Notes: generated by a model from the sequence alone, not told the origin. Positions 1-9,765 are shown, counted from the stretch's first letter. The stretch: 64,000 bases of DNA from Bacteroides sp. GM023 (GCF_014750685.1 NZ_JAAXGE010000010.1:124001-188000); one strand, 5' to 3'. Program-made: numbers and translations.

Positions 1-808
1 CCAGTACAACAGGGGATACAGCTATCTCCCGTATGGCTTCTATTTCCTCCTTCTTCAATTCTTCGACAGGTTGCGGCGGAAGTGAAAGCGGATTTTCATT
101 GCGCAGGTATAATACATTTAAAAAAATGGTCGGGAGAATAACAATATAGCCGAATACATTAAAGGACAGTCCACCGGTACCTAACATCAACCAAATATAG
201 CCGGACATAATCACTCCAAAACAACACATATAAATCACCATCGCCCTGCTCTGCTTTCGGCGGATAGGTATCAATCGTCTCATATAAGGGAAAAGGAAGT
301 TCACCGAAGGGGTAATGACACTTATTATAAACAGCATCAACCGTACCCGCACATCCTGTTTATCAAGGTTCTCCCAAATGGCATCAAATGATTTCAGTTC
401 CGTATAATTGCCATTGAAAAACTGATAACAACAAGCTATACAGACTATCAGTAAGATAGGAATACATAAACTGACAACTCTCGACAACGTAATCCATCCC
501 GGCTTCAAAGAGACCATAGGAAACAGTGAGAAGAACTGGAAAAAGACAATTACCCGGACAATATGCCAAATGGAAAGATGATTCATAGGCAATTCTGTGA
601 AACGCGGAATAGTTTCTTCACCGCCTTTACTGAAAATCCACATCCATTCAAGGTTGTCACATAGCAAGAGAAGGGATAAAGTAATGGCTAACACTCCCCA
701 TGCTTTCTGAAGCCCATTATCCGAGGAACGCGAATAAACACGCATACCTAATATCAAACCAACAACATCCAGCAGTAATTCAACGGAGAGAACAATTACA
801 TTTACCAT
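1..808 (-). CDS. Multi-pass membrane protein, partial (C-terminus beyond left edge)
   Basis: A minus-strand frame stays open from an ATG at 808 to the window edge, about 269 residues. It begins MVNVIVLSVELLLDVVG and holds about six hydrophobic segments separated by short basic or polar loops, followed by a charged linker (PVEELKKEEIEAIREI) that runs off the window. An N-terminal membrane sensor joined by a charged linker to a cytoplasmic output domain is common in Bacteroides membrane-bound AraC-type regulators and histidine kinases, but the output domain is not in the window. I do not assign a function. A Bacteroides-type promoter lies just upstream, and the gene is divergent from the partner-switching operon. 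Confidence 0.75.
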   Translation of the reverse strand, partial: MVNVIVLSVELLLDVVGLILGMRVYSRSSDNGLQKAWGVLAITLSLLLLCDNLEWMWIFSKGGEETIPRFTELPMNHLSIWHIVRVIVFFQFFSLFPMVSLKPGWITLSRVVSLCIPILLIVCIACCYQFFNGNYTELKSFDAIWENLDKQDVRVRLMLFIISVITPSVNFLFPYMRRLIPIRRKQSRAMVIYMCCFGVIMSGYIWLMLGTGGLSFNVFGYIVILPTIFLNVLYLRNENPLSLPPQPVEELKKEEIEAIREIAVSPVVL

Positions 809-827
809 TCTTTTTTGTTTTGAGGAG

Positions 828-857
828 CAAAAATAAATCTTTTCAGGAAAAAACAAA
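828..857 (-). promoter_or_regulatory. Bacteroides-type promoter for the leftward membrane-protein gene
   Basis: Read on the minus strand, TATTTTTG (828-835) fits the -7 consensus TAnnTTTG. A TTTG -33 element lies at 854-857 with an 18-nt spacer. It sits about 20 nt from the start codon at 808. Confidence 0.5.
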
Positions 858-954
858 AATCATTTATCAGCTAAAATATGTCCCATTCTAAGGATTTTCG
901 GTAAAATGGGAAGAAATTCAACCCAATTAATTTTCTATTCTTAACATAAAGCCC

Positions 955-962
955 TACATTTG
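955..962 (+). promoter_or_regulatory. -7 box of the partner-switching operon
   Basis: TACATTTG matches the Bacteroides -7 consensus, with a T-rich stretch about 20 nt upstream as a weak -33. Transcription would begin near 969-970. An ATG at 971 would therefore have almost no leader, which favours the start at 1019. Confidence 0.5.
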
Positions 963-1018
963 TCGAAACATTGCAATCAAAACAAAAGCCATTATATATG
1001 ACACGATACTTAAAAAAC

Positions 1019-1753
1019 ATGGAAAAAGAGATCATCATTGACAATCAGTTGGATGAAGTTACAAGAATCGCCCAGTTTATAGAAGAATTTGGAATGTCGC
1101 TACAACTCCCCGCAAGTATTACTATGAGTATTAACCTTGCCATAGAAGAAGCAGTAACCAACATTATCCGCTACGGGTATCCTCCCAATCTAAAAAGTGA
1201 AATCACTCTGCGGACTTCGGTTGCTCCCGGCATGCTTGTTGCCCGTATCATTGACGAAGGTGCCTCATTTGACCCTACGGAAAAGGAATCTTCCGACAAT
1301 GTGCAATCACTCGACCAACAGTTGACAAAAGGACTGGGACTTTTCCTGATCCGGCGCACGATGGACAAAGTAGAATACCACTCTGTCGATAATCACAATG
1401 AGCTGATTCTGACTAAAAACATAGATATGAATTTCGAACCGGAAGCTACTCTGAAAACCAACTTATGCAAAATAGAAGAAGTGACGATACTTACCGTTGA
1501 AGGAAGATTGGATACAGCCAATACCAATACATTCAATACAGTCATGCAGCCGCTTCTGAATATGGAGAATCCTAATATTATTGTGAATTGCGAGGCTTTA
1601 TCGTTTATTAGCAGTTCCGGCTTGCGCAGTATGATTACACTCCAAAAAAGCATCACGCAACATAACGGACAACTTGTCCTGGAAGCTATGAAACCGGAAA
1701 TACGGAAAATATTCGATATGACAGGCTGTTCCAGTCTTTTCACCATCCGTTAA
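1019..1753 (+). CDS. RsbW-type ATPase/kinase fused to a STAS (anti-anti-sigma) domain
   Basis: Residues 1-135 form a GHKL ATP-binding domain of the RsbW/SpoIIAB type: N-box NLAIEEAVTNII, a DEGASFDPT G1 box and a GLGLFLIRR G2 box. Residues about 145-244 form a STAS domain with the conserved SFISSSGLR loop; the Ser before Gly (about Ser200) is the expected phosphorylation site. In partner switching the kinase phosphorylates the STAS protein and a PP2C phosphatase reverses this. Here kinase and substrate-like domains are one chain, which is unusual. The start at 1019 (MEKEIIID) is chosen because it matches the start of the paralogue at 4662 (MEKEIRIS). ATGs at 971 and 998 are possible. It is first in a tight operon with about 10-nt gaps. 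No sigma factor is encoded nearby, so the final target is unknown. Confidence 0.8.
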   Translation: MEKEIIIDNQLDEVTRIAQFIEEFGMSLQLPASITMSINLAIEEAVTNIIRYGYPPNLKSEITLRTSVAPGMLVARIIDEGASFDPTEKESSDNVQSLDQQLTKGLGLFLIRRTMDKVEYHSVDNHNELILTKNIDMNFEPEATLKTNLCKIEEVTILTVEGRLDTANTNTFNTVMQPLLNMENPNIIVNCEALSFISSSGLRSMITLQKSITQHNGQLVLEAMKPEIRKIFDMTGCSSLFTIR

Positions 1754-1763
1754 TTCCGGCAAT

Positions 1764-2711
1764 ATGAAAGCTATTTATATCATTAGCACTGTACTGTCAG
1801 TTGTGTTTTCGCTGACAGTGATGGCAAATGCGCAATCCATTACCTTAATACCCAAATGGACGGCACAAGCACAATTTGCCGGCTATTATGTAGCTGAAAA
1901 AATGGGGTTTTATAAGGAGGAAGGGCTTGATGTAGATATCAAACATCCATCTCATTCCGAGAATTCATTCCTATATCTTAAAGAAGAAGAGCCACAAGCA
2001 ATTATCACAAACCTGTCACAAGCTTTCATGGAATGTCTTGCTGGTAAACAAATTGTCAATGTGATGCAAACTTCGCAGGAGAACAGTTTGATGCTGGTCA
2101 GTCATTCACCACTAAAAGGAGTTTCATCTTTGCAATATAAAGAAATAGCAGTATGGAACCATCTCAGTCAGGAATTACTGGATCGAATAGCTAACAAATA
2201 TCTACTTAGGGTTAACTGGATACGCTTTAACAGCGGTATCAATCTCTTTTTTTCAAAGGCAGTGGATATTTGCATGGTAGGTAGTTATAATGAGTTTCCA
2301 TTACTGACAGAATGTGGTATGCAAATCGACTCTGCCCATATCATGCGTTTTGCCGATTATGGATACAATTTGCCCGAGGACGGACTTTACGTCACCGAAC
2401 AGTTTTACAAGAAGCATCCGGAAACTGTGCAGAAGTTGGTACGGGCTTCTATTCGTGGATGGAACTGGGCATATGAACACCGTGAAGAAACACTGGATAT
2501 TGTTATGGAACAGGTACGTCGCCATAATATAGGTACCAACCGATACCATCAAAGCAAAATGCTGGACGAAATATTACGTCTGCAAATAGACAAAAACGGT
2601 CAACGTCCCTATCGATTAAGTCGCGAAGGATTTGATTTGGCTACTGATATTTTACTACCTGCCGATACCCAAAAGGCAAATAATCTCCGTTATGAGAGCT
2701 TTGTTAAATAA
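1764..2711 (+). CDS. NMT1/SsuA-like periplasmic substrate-binding protein
   Basis: The 315-aa protein has a Sec signal peptide ending near ANAQS. The mature start (ITLIPKWTAQAQFAGYYVAEKMGFY) is typical of the NMT1/THI5 and SsuA family of ABC binding proteins, which bind thiamine precursors, sulfonates or similar small molecules. No ABC permease or ATPase lies next to it; it sits between an RsbW-STAS fusion and a sensor phosphatase. I infer that it presents a ligand to the phosphatase's periplasmic sensor domain instead of serving transport. The ligand cannot be read from the sequence. Gaps of about 9 nt on both sides indicate one operon. Confidence 0.75.
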   Translation: MKAIYIISTVLSVVFSLTVMANAQSITLIPKWTAQAQFAGYYVAEKMGFYKEEGLDVDIKHPSHSENSFLYLKEEEPQAIITNLSQAFMECLAGKQIVNVMQTSQENSLMLVSHSPLKGVSSLQYKEIAVWNHLSQELLDRIANKYLLRVNWIRFNSGINLFFSKAVDICMVGSYNEFPLLTECGMQIDSAHIMRFADYGYNLPEDGLYVTEQFYKKHPETVQKLVRASIRGWNWAYEHREETLDIVMEQVRRHNIGTNRYHQSKMLDEILRLQIDKNGQRPYRLSREGFDLATDILLPADTQKANNLRYESFVK

Positions 2712-2720
2712 CCAAACGAC

Positions 2721-4652
2721 ATGAAACGCACATATTCCCGCTCTTTTGCAACCCGGCTCAGTGTTTATGTACTGTCATTCATACTGATTGTTTTTGCCGT
2801 AATCATGGGATTATTCTATAAATATAGCCATGAAAAAGTTACAAATTTCGCTATTGAACGCACTCACGGACTGTTAAGCAACATCACAACGGAAATAACC
2901 AGTCAGCTAAGGTCCGTAGAAACGACCATTAACCAATCCGTATGGGTGCTGGAAAAGAATATAAATCAGCCGGATTCTTTGCATCATGTCATTACTTCCA
3001 TTATAAAAAACAACCCGCTCATTGTCGGAAGTGGTATAGCTTTCGTACCGGATTATTATAAAGAAAAGGGGAAATATTTCATGCCCTATGTTTCTTTCCG
3101 TAACAATAAAATAGCCTATCAGGTATTAGGGAGTCAAAACTATGATTATCCATGTATGGACTGGTATCTTATTCCCAAGATGCTGAAACAGGATCATTGG
3201 AGCGAACCTTATTACGATGACGGTGGAGGAAACATCATTATGAGTACTTACTCAAAACCTTTGTATAATAATCGGGGGGAACTTTATGCAATCTTTATTG
3301 CCAGTATATCCTTGTCACAGTTCACAGACAATATCAGTTTGATGAAGCCCTACTCTGCCAGTTATACGTACCTGCTTAGTCGTAACGGAAGTTTTCTGAC
3401 GCACGAAAACAGAAGTAAGATTCTGAATGAGACGGTATTCACCGAAGCTTTCTCTACAGAGAACCAGACACAGGAACGTATCGGACGCGAGATGCTGGCA
3501 GGAAAAACCGGAACAGTACGTTTCGATAATTTAGGAACGGACTCGTATGCTTTTTACACGGCTATCCCGGAAATAGGCTGGTCGGTATGTACAGTCTGTC
3601 CGAGCAAGATTATTCTTCAGGAGCTGGACAGTACTTCACGCAATATCATTTATACTTTTTCAGCCGGTATCCTGGTGTTGTTTTTGATTGTATATAGCAT
3701 TATTCACCGGCTTGTCCGCCCACTGAAGAGATTCTCCGAATCAGCCCGTGAAATTGCGACCGGACGATTTGATGTAACATTACCGCAGGTACATTCGAAA
3801 GATGAAATCAGAGATTTACATGATTCGTTGGCCTATATGCAAAAATCCCTGTCTACTTACGTCAATGAATTGAAAGAAACAACTGCCAGCAAAGAACGGA
3901 TCGAGAGTGAACTTTCCATAGCCAGGGATATACAGATGGGGATGCTTCCTAAAATATTCCCACCTTATCCCGACCGCAATGATGTGGACTTACATGCCAT
4001 ATTGAAACCTGCCAAGGAAGTCGGCGGTGACCTATATGACTTCTATATGGATGGCAACCGTCTTTATTTCCTGATTGGTGATGTGTCCGGGAAAGGAGTA
4101 CCCGCTTCTCTGTTTATGGCTATTACCCGCAGCTTATTCCGCACCCTGTCCCATCAGGTGCTTTCACCGGCCAAGATCGTGACTGAGATGAATAACTCCA
4201 TTTCCGATAATAACGAATCCAATATGTTTGTCACACTTATTGTTGGGATACTTGATTTGGAAACAGGTGTGATGAAACTTTGCAATGCCGGACATAACCC
4301 GCCTATACTTATTCATCCTGACAAACATGTGTCATTCCTGGAATTCCCTACTCAGATATTTGTCGGGGTCATTGAGGATTTCACCTATACGGACGCGGAA
4401 ATCACACTGGAAAAAGGGAGCAAATTATTCCTTTATACCGATGGTATAACAGAAGCCGAAAATACAGAAAAAGAATTATATGGAGACGACAAATTACTAG
4501 AAGTCCTATCCGCTAATACTTCGTCGAATGTACGTACCACGGTTGACGTTATTGTCAGCTCTATCGCAGATCATGTCAAAGAAGCTGAAGCCAGCGATGA
4601 CCTGACCATTTTACTCATTCAATATGAACCCGAAGAAAAAACAGTTAAGTAA
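2721..4652 (+). CDS. Membrane sensor PP2C (SpoIIE/RsbU-type) serine phosphatase
   Basis: The 643-aa protein has a first membrane helix at about 12-34, a periplasmic sensor of about 270 residues resembling a Cache domain, a second helix at about 311-333, a HAMP domain (LVRPLKRFSESAREIATG), a linker helix and a C-terminal SpoIIE-type PP2C domain from about 415. Metal-site and core motifs are clear: VGGDLYDF, GDVSGKGVPASLFMA, NAGHNPP, LFLYTDGITEA and DDLTIL. Such enzymes dephosphorylate STAS proteins in response to a signal. The likely substrate is the STAS domain of the first gene, and the binding protein encoded just upstream is the likely signal carrier. Confidence 0.85.
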   Translation: MKRTYSRSFATRLSVYVLSFILIVFAVIMGLFYKYSHEKVTNFAIERTHGLLSNITTEITSQLRSVETTINQSVWVLEKNINQPDSLHHVITSIIKNNPLIVGSGIAFVPDYYKEKGKYFMPYVSFRNNKIAYQVLGSQNYDYPCMDWYLIPKMLKQDHWSEPYYDDGGGNIIMSTYSKPLYNNRGELYAIFIASISLSQFTDNISLMKPYSASYTYLLSRNGSFLTHENRSKILNETVFTEAFSTENQTQERIGREMLAGKTGTVRFDNLGTDSYAFYTAIPEIGWSVCTVCPSKIILQELDSTSRNIIYTFSAGILVLFLIVYSIIHRLVRPLKRFSESAREIATGRFDVTLPQVHSKDEIRDLHDSLAYMQKSLSTYVNELKETTASKERIESELSIARDIQMGMLPKIFPPYPDRNDVDLHAILKPAKEVGGDLYDFYMDGNRLYFLIGDVSGKGVPASLFMAITRSLFRTLSHQVLSPAKIVTEMNNSISDNNESNMFVTLIVGILDLETGVMKLCNAGHNPPILIHPDKHVSFLEFPTQIFVGVIEDFTYTDAEITLEKGSKLFLYTDGITEAENTEKELYGDDKLLEVLSANTSSNVRTTVDVIVSSIADHVKEAEASDDLTILLIQYEPEEKTVK

Positions 4653-4661
4653 CACACTATT

Positions 4662-5069
4662 ATGGAAAAAGAAATAAGAATCTCAAACGATCTGAACGAA
4701 ATTACTGTTTTAGCCAGTTTTATAGAAGAAGTAGGCGAAGAATTGTCTTTATCCGCCGAAACGACCATGAATATCAATCTCGCATTGGAAGAAGCCGTAG
4801 CTAACATTATTATGTATGCTTATCCACCTCAGGAACAGCACACGATTCTGTTGAAAGTGAACGCTACCGACAAGCAGCTTATTTTCCTTCTTACGGACAA
4901 AGGGGCTTCTTTTGACCCTACGCAAGTAGAAGATGTAGATATCACACTCCCTATCGAAGAGCGCCCTATCGGTGGTTTAGGAATATTTCTCATTCGCAGC
5001 ATTATGAATGAAATATCTTACCAACGCATCGACAACGAAAATCGACTTATAATGAAAAAAGATATTTAA
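4662..5069 (+). CDS. RsbW-type anti-sigma-like ATPase/kinase, stand-alone
   Basis: The 135-aa GHKL domain is clearly homologous to the N-terminal half of the 1019 gene. It shares the MEKEI start, the NLALEEAVANII N-box, the DKGASFDPT G1 box and the GLGIFLIRS G2 box. It is the last gene of the operon, 9 nt after the phosphatase. It probably phosphorylates the STAS domain of the fusion protein or competes with the fused kinase domain. Which protein it holds in check is not visible. Confidence 0.8.
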   Translation: MEKEIRISNDLNEITVLASFIEEVGEELSLSAETTMNINLALEEAVANIIMYAYPPQEQHTILLKVNATDKQLIFLLTDKGASFDPTQVEDVDITLPIEERPIGGLGIFLIRSIMNEISYQRIDNENRLIMKKDI

Positions 5070-5131
5070 CATAATCCAGGAAAAATAGTATAGTTTCCCG
5101 GCCAAATTACACAGCATACAAAAGATTTTAT

Positions 5132-5139
5132 TATCTTTG
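5132..5139 (+). promoter_or_regulatory. -7 box of the HTCS gene
   Basis: TATCTTTG lies 28 nt before the HTCS start codon and matches the Bacteroides -7 consensus. No convincing TTTG -33 is visible. Confidence 0.4.
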
Positions 5140-5167
5140 GTGCCATTATTAATCTTATGACCTAATA

Positions 5168-8100
5168 ATGAGCTACCTTAAAAATATAGTAATCTGTTTG
5201 TTCTTTCTGTGTATAGGAACTAATTCTGCCTTTTCTCAAATTCCGGAGCAAATCAATTTTTCCTATATTTCCATCAATGAAGGATTGTCGCAAAGTACCG
5301 TATTCGCCATTGATCAGGACAAGCGTGGCAATATGTGGTTTGCTACTTATGATGGTGTGAATAAATATGACGGGTATGCATTTACGGTTTACCAGCATAA
5401 CGAAGACGATCCTAACAGTATCGCCAATGACATCTCACGAATCGTAAAGACAGATAGCCAGGGACGGGTTTGGATAGGTACACGGGACGGGCTGTCATGG
5501 TATGATGAAGAAAAAGACCAATTCAAGAACTTTTTCTACGAGAAGAAAGGCAAGCGACAACAGATTAATGGTATCGCTGAAATATCACCGGAACAATTAC
5601 TCATCAGTACACAGGAAGGTCTGATTATGTTCGACATAAAAGAATCTAAATTTGTGGATGATTCTTTTAGTACGGCTATGCATAAAATTATAGCTTCCGC
5701 TCTTTACCGGCATGGTGATGTGATTTATATCGGCACAATGGAAAACGGACTTTACAGTTATTCCATTACGCAAAAGAATCTTGAAAAGGTGTCTCCGATA
5801 TTAGATACCAAACGGATTCAGGCTATTCTGCAACAATCCCCTACCCGTATATGGGTGGCTACCGAGGGAGCAGGTCTGCTTCTGCTCAATCCGAAGACCA
5901 AAGAGGTGAAGACGTATATACACTCTTCTTCCAATCCGAAAAGTATCAGTTCCAATTATATTCGTTCTTTGGCGTTGGATTCACAAAATCGTTTGTGGAT
6001 AGGTACGTTCAATGATTTGAATATTTATCGGGAAGTAAATGACTCTTTTATTTCATATAGCAGCAGTCCGGTAGAAAGTGGTAGTCTGTCGCAACGTTCG
6101 GTGCGCAGTATTTTTATGGACTCACAAGGGGGTATGTGGCTTGGGACTTATTTCGGGGGACTGAACTATTACCATCCCATCCGGAACCGGTTCAAGAATA
6201 TACAACGTATTCCTTATAAGAACTCATTGAGTGACAATGTGGTAAGCTGCATTGTGGAAGATAAGGACAAGAATCTGTGGATAGGAACCAATGACGGCGG
6301 TCTGAATCTGTATAACACTAAAACGCAACAGTTTACTCATTATGCGTTGCAGGAAAGTGAACGGGAAATAGGAATTGGCTCCAATAATATCAAGGCTGTA
6401 TATGTAGACGAGCAAAAATCACTTGTTTATATAGGTACACATGCCGGAGGGCTGTCTGTTCTCCACCGCAACAGCGGGCGAATGGAAAGTTTCAATCAGA
6501 TTAACAGTCAACTGGTTAATGAGAACGTATATGCCATTCTTCCTGACGAAGGGGGCAATCTCCTGTTAGGTACATTGAGCGCTTTAGTCAGCTTCAATCC
6601 TGAAAAACGAAGTTTTACTACCATAGATAAAGAAAAGGATGGTACTCCATTCACTTCACAACAAATCACGACTTTATTCAGAGACTCACGCAAACGGCTT
6701 TGGATTGGTGGCGAGGAAGGCGTATCGGTCTTTCAACAACAAGGGTTAGAGATACAAAAAGATTCTGTTCTTCCCGCATCTCCTGTCACCAAGATGTTCA
6801 CCAACTGCATTTACGAAGCCAACAACGGTATCGTTTGGGTAGGCACGCGCGAAGGAGTTTATTGCTTTAATGAGAAAGAGAAGAAAATCAAACGATATAC
6901 TACGTCCAATGGTCTGCCTAATAATGTAGTCTATGGTATTTTGGAAGATACCTTCGGGAGGCTTTGGCTAAGTACTAATCGGGGCATTTCCTGCTTTAAC
7001 CCGGAGACTGAAAAGTTCCGTAACTTTACTGAATCGGATGGTTTGCAAAGTAATCAATTTAATACTTCCTCGTACTGCCGTACTGCCAGCGGACAAATGT
7101 ATTTCGGTGGTATCAACGGTATCACAACTTTCAGACCTGAATTATTATTGGACAACCCTTATACTCCGCCCGTAGTAATAACCAAACTGCAACTGTTCAA
7201 CAAAACTGTCCGCCCGGATGACGAAACTGGTATTTTGACAAAAAATATCAATGAAACGGAAAGTATTACATTGAAATCATGGCAAACTGCTTTTACTATC
7301 GAGTTCGTTGTATCCAACTATATTTCAGGACAGCACAATACCTTTGCTTACAAACTGGAAGGATATGATAAAGAATGGTATTATCTGACAGATAAACGTA
7401 CTGTCTCCTACTCCAACCTACCGCAAGGAACGTATCATTTCTTAGTAAAAGCCGCCAATAGTGACGGGAAATGGAATATGACTCCTACTGTTCTCGAAAT
7501 CATCGTTCTTCCCATATGGTACAAGACTTGGTGGGCAATACTTCTTTTCCTCGCTACCTTCATCGGTTTTATCACTTTCGTGTTCCGTTTCTTCTGGATG
7601 CGTAAAAGCATGGAAGCGGAACTGGAAATAGAACGCAGGGACAAGGAGCACCAGGAAGAAATCAATCAGATGAAGATGCGTTTCTTCATCAACATTTCTC
7701 ACGAATTGCGTACTCCACTGACTCTCATCTTAGCTCCTTTACAGGAAATCATCAATAAGATAAGCGACCGCTGGACACGTAATCAACTGGAATATATCCA
7801 ACGAAATGCCAATCGTCTGTTGCATCTTGTCAATCAGTTGATGGATTACCGCCGTGCCGAGCTCGGAGTATTCGAATTGAAAGTCAAGAAAGAAAATGCC
7901 CATCAATTGATACAGGACAATTTTCTGTTCTATGATAAGCTGGCACGTCACAAAAAGATAACTTATACTCTTCATTCCGAATTGGAAGACAAAGAGGTAC
8001 TTTTCGATCCTAATTATCTGGAACTAATTGTCAATAACCTGCTTTCAAATGCTTTCAAATATACCGAAAGCGGGCAAAGTATCACTGTAACCCTGAAAGA

Positions 8101-9229
8101 GGAAAATAATTGGCTGGTACTGCAAGTCAGCGATACAGGTATCGGTATTCCTATCAACAAGCAGGGAAAGATATTCGAACGGTTTTATCAGGTTGAGAGT
8201 GAGCATGTAGGAAGTGGTATCGGTCTTTCATTGGTACAACGTTTGGTAGAGTTGCATCATGGCCGTATCGAATTGGATAGTGAAGAGGGACAAGGTAGTA
8301 CATTCTCCGTATATCTTCCGCAGGATATAAATACCTACAAGCCATCTGAATTAGCTTCCAATGACGCCAAGAACGAGGAAGAACAGGTGTATTCCACTAA
8401 TTCCAAAGAGATGTATTTCATTGATACGGAAAAGGTGGAAAATGAAGCCATAGAATCAGGTGACAAGAAACGGGGAACGATTCTTATCGTAGAAGACAAT
8501 AATGAAATCCGACATTACCTCAGCAGTGGACTTTCCGAGCTGTTTAATACACTGGAAGCCGGAAACGGTGAGGAAGCTCTGGAAAAACTGAAAGATAATG
8601 AGGTCGATATCATTGTTACTGATGTGATGATGCCTGTAATGGATGGTATCAAACTATGTAAGAACGTGAAGCAGAATATCCGTACTTGTCATATCCCGGT
8701 TATTATCCTGTCAGCCAAAAGTGAAATCAAGGATCAAATGGAAGGTTTGCAAATGGGTGCGGATGATTATATCCCCAAACCATTCTCTCTTGCCATACTG
8801 ACTACGAAGATTCAGAACATGATGCGTACCCGCAGACGTATGCTCGAGCGTTATTCCAAGTCTCTGGAAGTGGAACCGGAGAAGATTACGTTCAACGCTA
8901 TGGATGAAGCGCTGCTGAAACGTGCTGTGACTATTGTAGAAAAGAACATGGATAATATAGAATTCTCTACCGACGAGTTTGCCAGAGAAATGAATATGAG
9001 CCGTTCCAATCTGCACCTGAAACTGAAAGCCATCACAGGCGAATCGACTATCGACTTTATACGCAAGATTCGCTTTAATGAGGCTGCCAAACTTTTGAAA
9101 GATGGTCGCTATACAGTTGCGGAAGTCAGCACGATGGTAGGATTCAATACACCGTCTTACTTTGCTACAAGTTTCAAGAAGTATTTCGGATGCTTGCCTA
9201 CTGAGTATATCAAGAAAGCAAAAGGATAA
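5168..9229 (+). CDS. Hybrid two-component system regulator (HTCS) of the heparin/heparan sulfate locus
   Basis: The 1353-aa protein carries, in order: a signal peptide ending at FSQ; a two-component-regulator beta-propeller sensor (repeated NMWFATYDG, RVWIGTRDG and NLWIGTNDG strands, residues about 28-690); a Y_Y_Y domain; a membrane helix at about 785-810; a histidine kinase with phospho-acceptor His845 in ISHELRTPL; an ATPase domain (SDTGIGIP, GSGIGLSL); a receiver domain with phospho-acceptor Asp1152 in IIVTDVMMP; and an AraC-type DNA-binding domain ending in GCLPTEYIKK. All regulator parts are in one chain. The gene is immediately upstream of the PL12/SusCD operons, so it is the likely sensor of heparin-derived disaccharides, as for BT4663 of B. 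thetaiotaomicron. It should activate the downstream promoters. Confidence 0.93.
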   Translation: MSYLKNIVICLFFLCIGTNSAFSQIPEQINFSYISINEGLSQSTVFAIDQDKRGNMWFATYDGVNKYDGYAFTVYQHNEDDPNSIANDISRIVKTDSQGRVWIGTRDGLSWYDEEKDQFKNFFYEKKGKRQQINGIAEISPEQLLISTQEGLIMFDIKESKFVDDSFSTAMHKIIASALYRHGDVIYIGTMENGLYSYSITQKNLEKVSPILDTKRIQAILQQSPTRIWVATEGAGLLLLNPKTKEVKTYIHSSSNPKSISSNYIRSLALDSQNRLWIGTFNDLNIYREVNDSFISYSSSPVESGSLSQRSVRSIFMDSQGGMWLGTYFGGLNYYHPIRNRFKNIQRIPYKNSLSDNVVSCIVEDKDKNLWIGTNDGGLNLYNTKTQQFTHYALQESEREIGIGSNNIKAVYVDEQKSLVYIGTHAGGLSVLHRNSGRMESFNQINSQLVNENVYAILPDEGGNLLLGTLSALVSFNPEKRSFTTIDKEKDGTPFTSQQITTLFRDSRKRLWIGGEEGVSVFQQQGLEIQKDSVLPASPVTKMFTNCIYEANNGIVWVGTREGVYCFNEKEKKIKRYTTSNGLPNNVVYGILEDTFGRLWLSTNRGISCFNPETEKFRNFTESDGLQSNQFNTSSYCRTASGQMYFGGINGITTFRPELLLDNPYTPPVVITKLQLFNKTVRPDDETGILTKNINETESITLKSWQTAFTIEFVVSNYISGQHNTFAYKLEGYDKEWYYLTDKRTVSYSNLPQGTYHFLVKAANSDGKWNMTPTVLEIIVLPIWYKTWWAILLFLATFIGFITFVFRFFWMRKSMEAELEIERRDKEHQEEINQMKMRFFINISHELRTPLTLILAPLQEIINKISDRWTRNQLEYIQRNANRLLHLVNQLMDYRRAELGVFELKVKKENAHQLIQDNFLFYDKLARHKKITYTLHSELEDKEVLFDPNYLELIVNNLLSNAFKYTESGQSITVTLKEENNWLVLQVSDTGIGIPINKQGKIFERFYQVESEHVGSGIGLSLVQRLVELHHGRIELDSEEGQGSTFSVYLPQDINTYKPSELASNDAKNEEEQVYSTNSKEMYFIDTEKVENEAIESGDKKRGTILIVEDNNEIRHYLSSGLSELFNTLEAGNGEEALEKLKDNEVDIIVTDVMMPVMDGIKLCKNVKQNIRTCHIPVIILSAKSEIKDQMEGLQMGADDYIPKPFSLAILTTKIQNMMRTRRRMLERYSKSLEVEPEKITFNAMDEALLKRAVTIVEKNMDNIEFSTDEFAREMNMSRSNLHLKLKAITGESTIDFIRKIRFNEAAKLLKDGRYTVAEVSTMVGFNTPSYFATSFKKYFGCLPTEYIKKAKG

Positions 9230-9273
9230 GTGAAAACTATTTCATAATAAAAAAGCTATCCATATTATCTGTG

Positions 9274-9321
9274 ACATTTTTGTATTTATTTTAAGTATTA
9301 TAGGGGGAAATACAAAAATGT
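9274..9321. repeat. 14-bp perfect inverted repeat downstream of the HTCS gene
   Basis: ACATTTTTGTATTT (9274-9287) and its exact complement (9308-9321) flank a 20-nt loop, 45 nt after the HTCS stop. It may end the HTCS transcript or be a protein site. There is no U-tract after it, so it is not a classical terminator. Confidence 0.45.
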
Positions 9322-9500
9322 TGCAGAGCTTATAATCAACACATTACCTCTTAAAACAGGGCTATTTTAAGATAAGTTTACAAAAAACAATAGGATGTTT
9401 TTAGGTTTTTCTGATGAAAAAGTGCATTTTTCTCATAACATTCTATTTAGCAACAAATTAAGTCTTTTCTGACTCCATTGCGTCTTATTAATAGGTTACA

Positions 9501-9570
9501 GTTGTGCAACCGTCAAGTCGCACTTATCCTTCTTTACAGTTGCACAAGTGCAACCAGTAAGTTGCTCAAC
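9501..9570. promoter_or_regulatory. Cluster of GTTG-CAAC dyads, candidate operator
   Basis: Three dyads lie in 70 bp: GTTGTGCAAC (9501-9510), the perfect palindrome GTTGCACAAGTGCAAC (9539-9554) and GTTGCTCAAC (9561-9570). They lie about 200 bp upstream of the -7 box at 9766, in the gap preceding a lyase operon that the HTCS probably controls. A regulator site is an inference. Confidence 0.35.
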
Positions 9571-9765
9571 TGCATTCCACTAATTGTATTAGAAGAAGTA
9601 ATTAATAGAATACGGTAAATTGCTTAAATCATCTAATAGAATTCCATAATGCTTCTATATGATTAAAGAAAAGGATACGGTCTTTTTATGTATATGCAGC
9701 AGAATCATTATACAAAATTGATATACAATTCAATAAAACTAATGCAGCGAGGGTGCTTTATCCCA

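Noticed and set aside
1019..5069. Sigma B type regulon cluster
   Set aside because: No sigma factor gene is in or next to the operon; only the switch proteins are present, so I do not name a sigma target.
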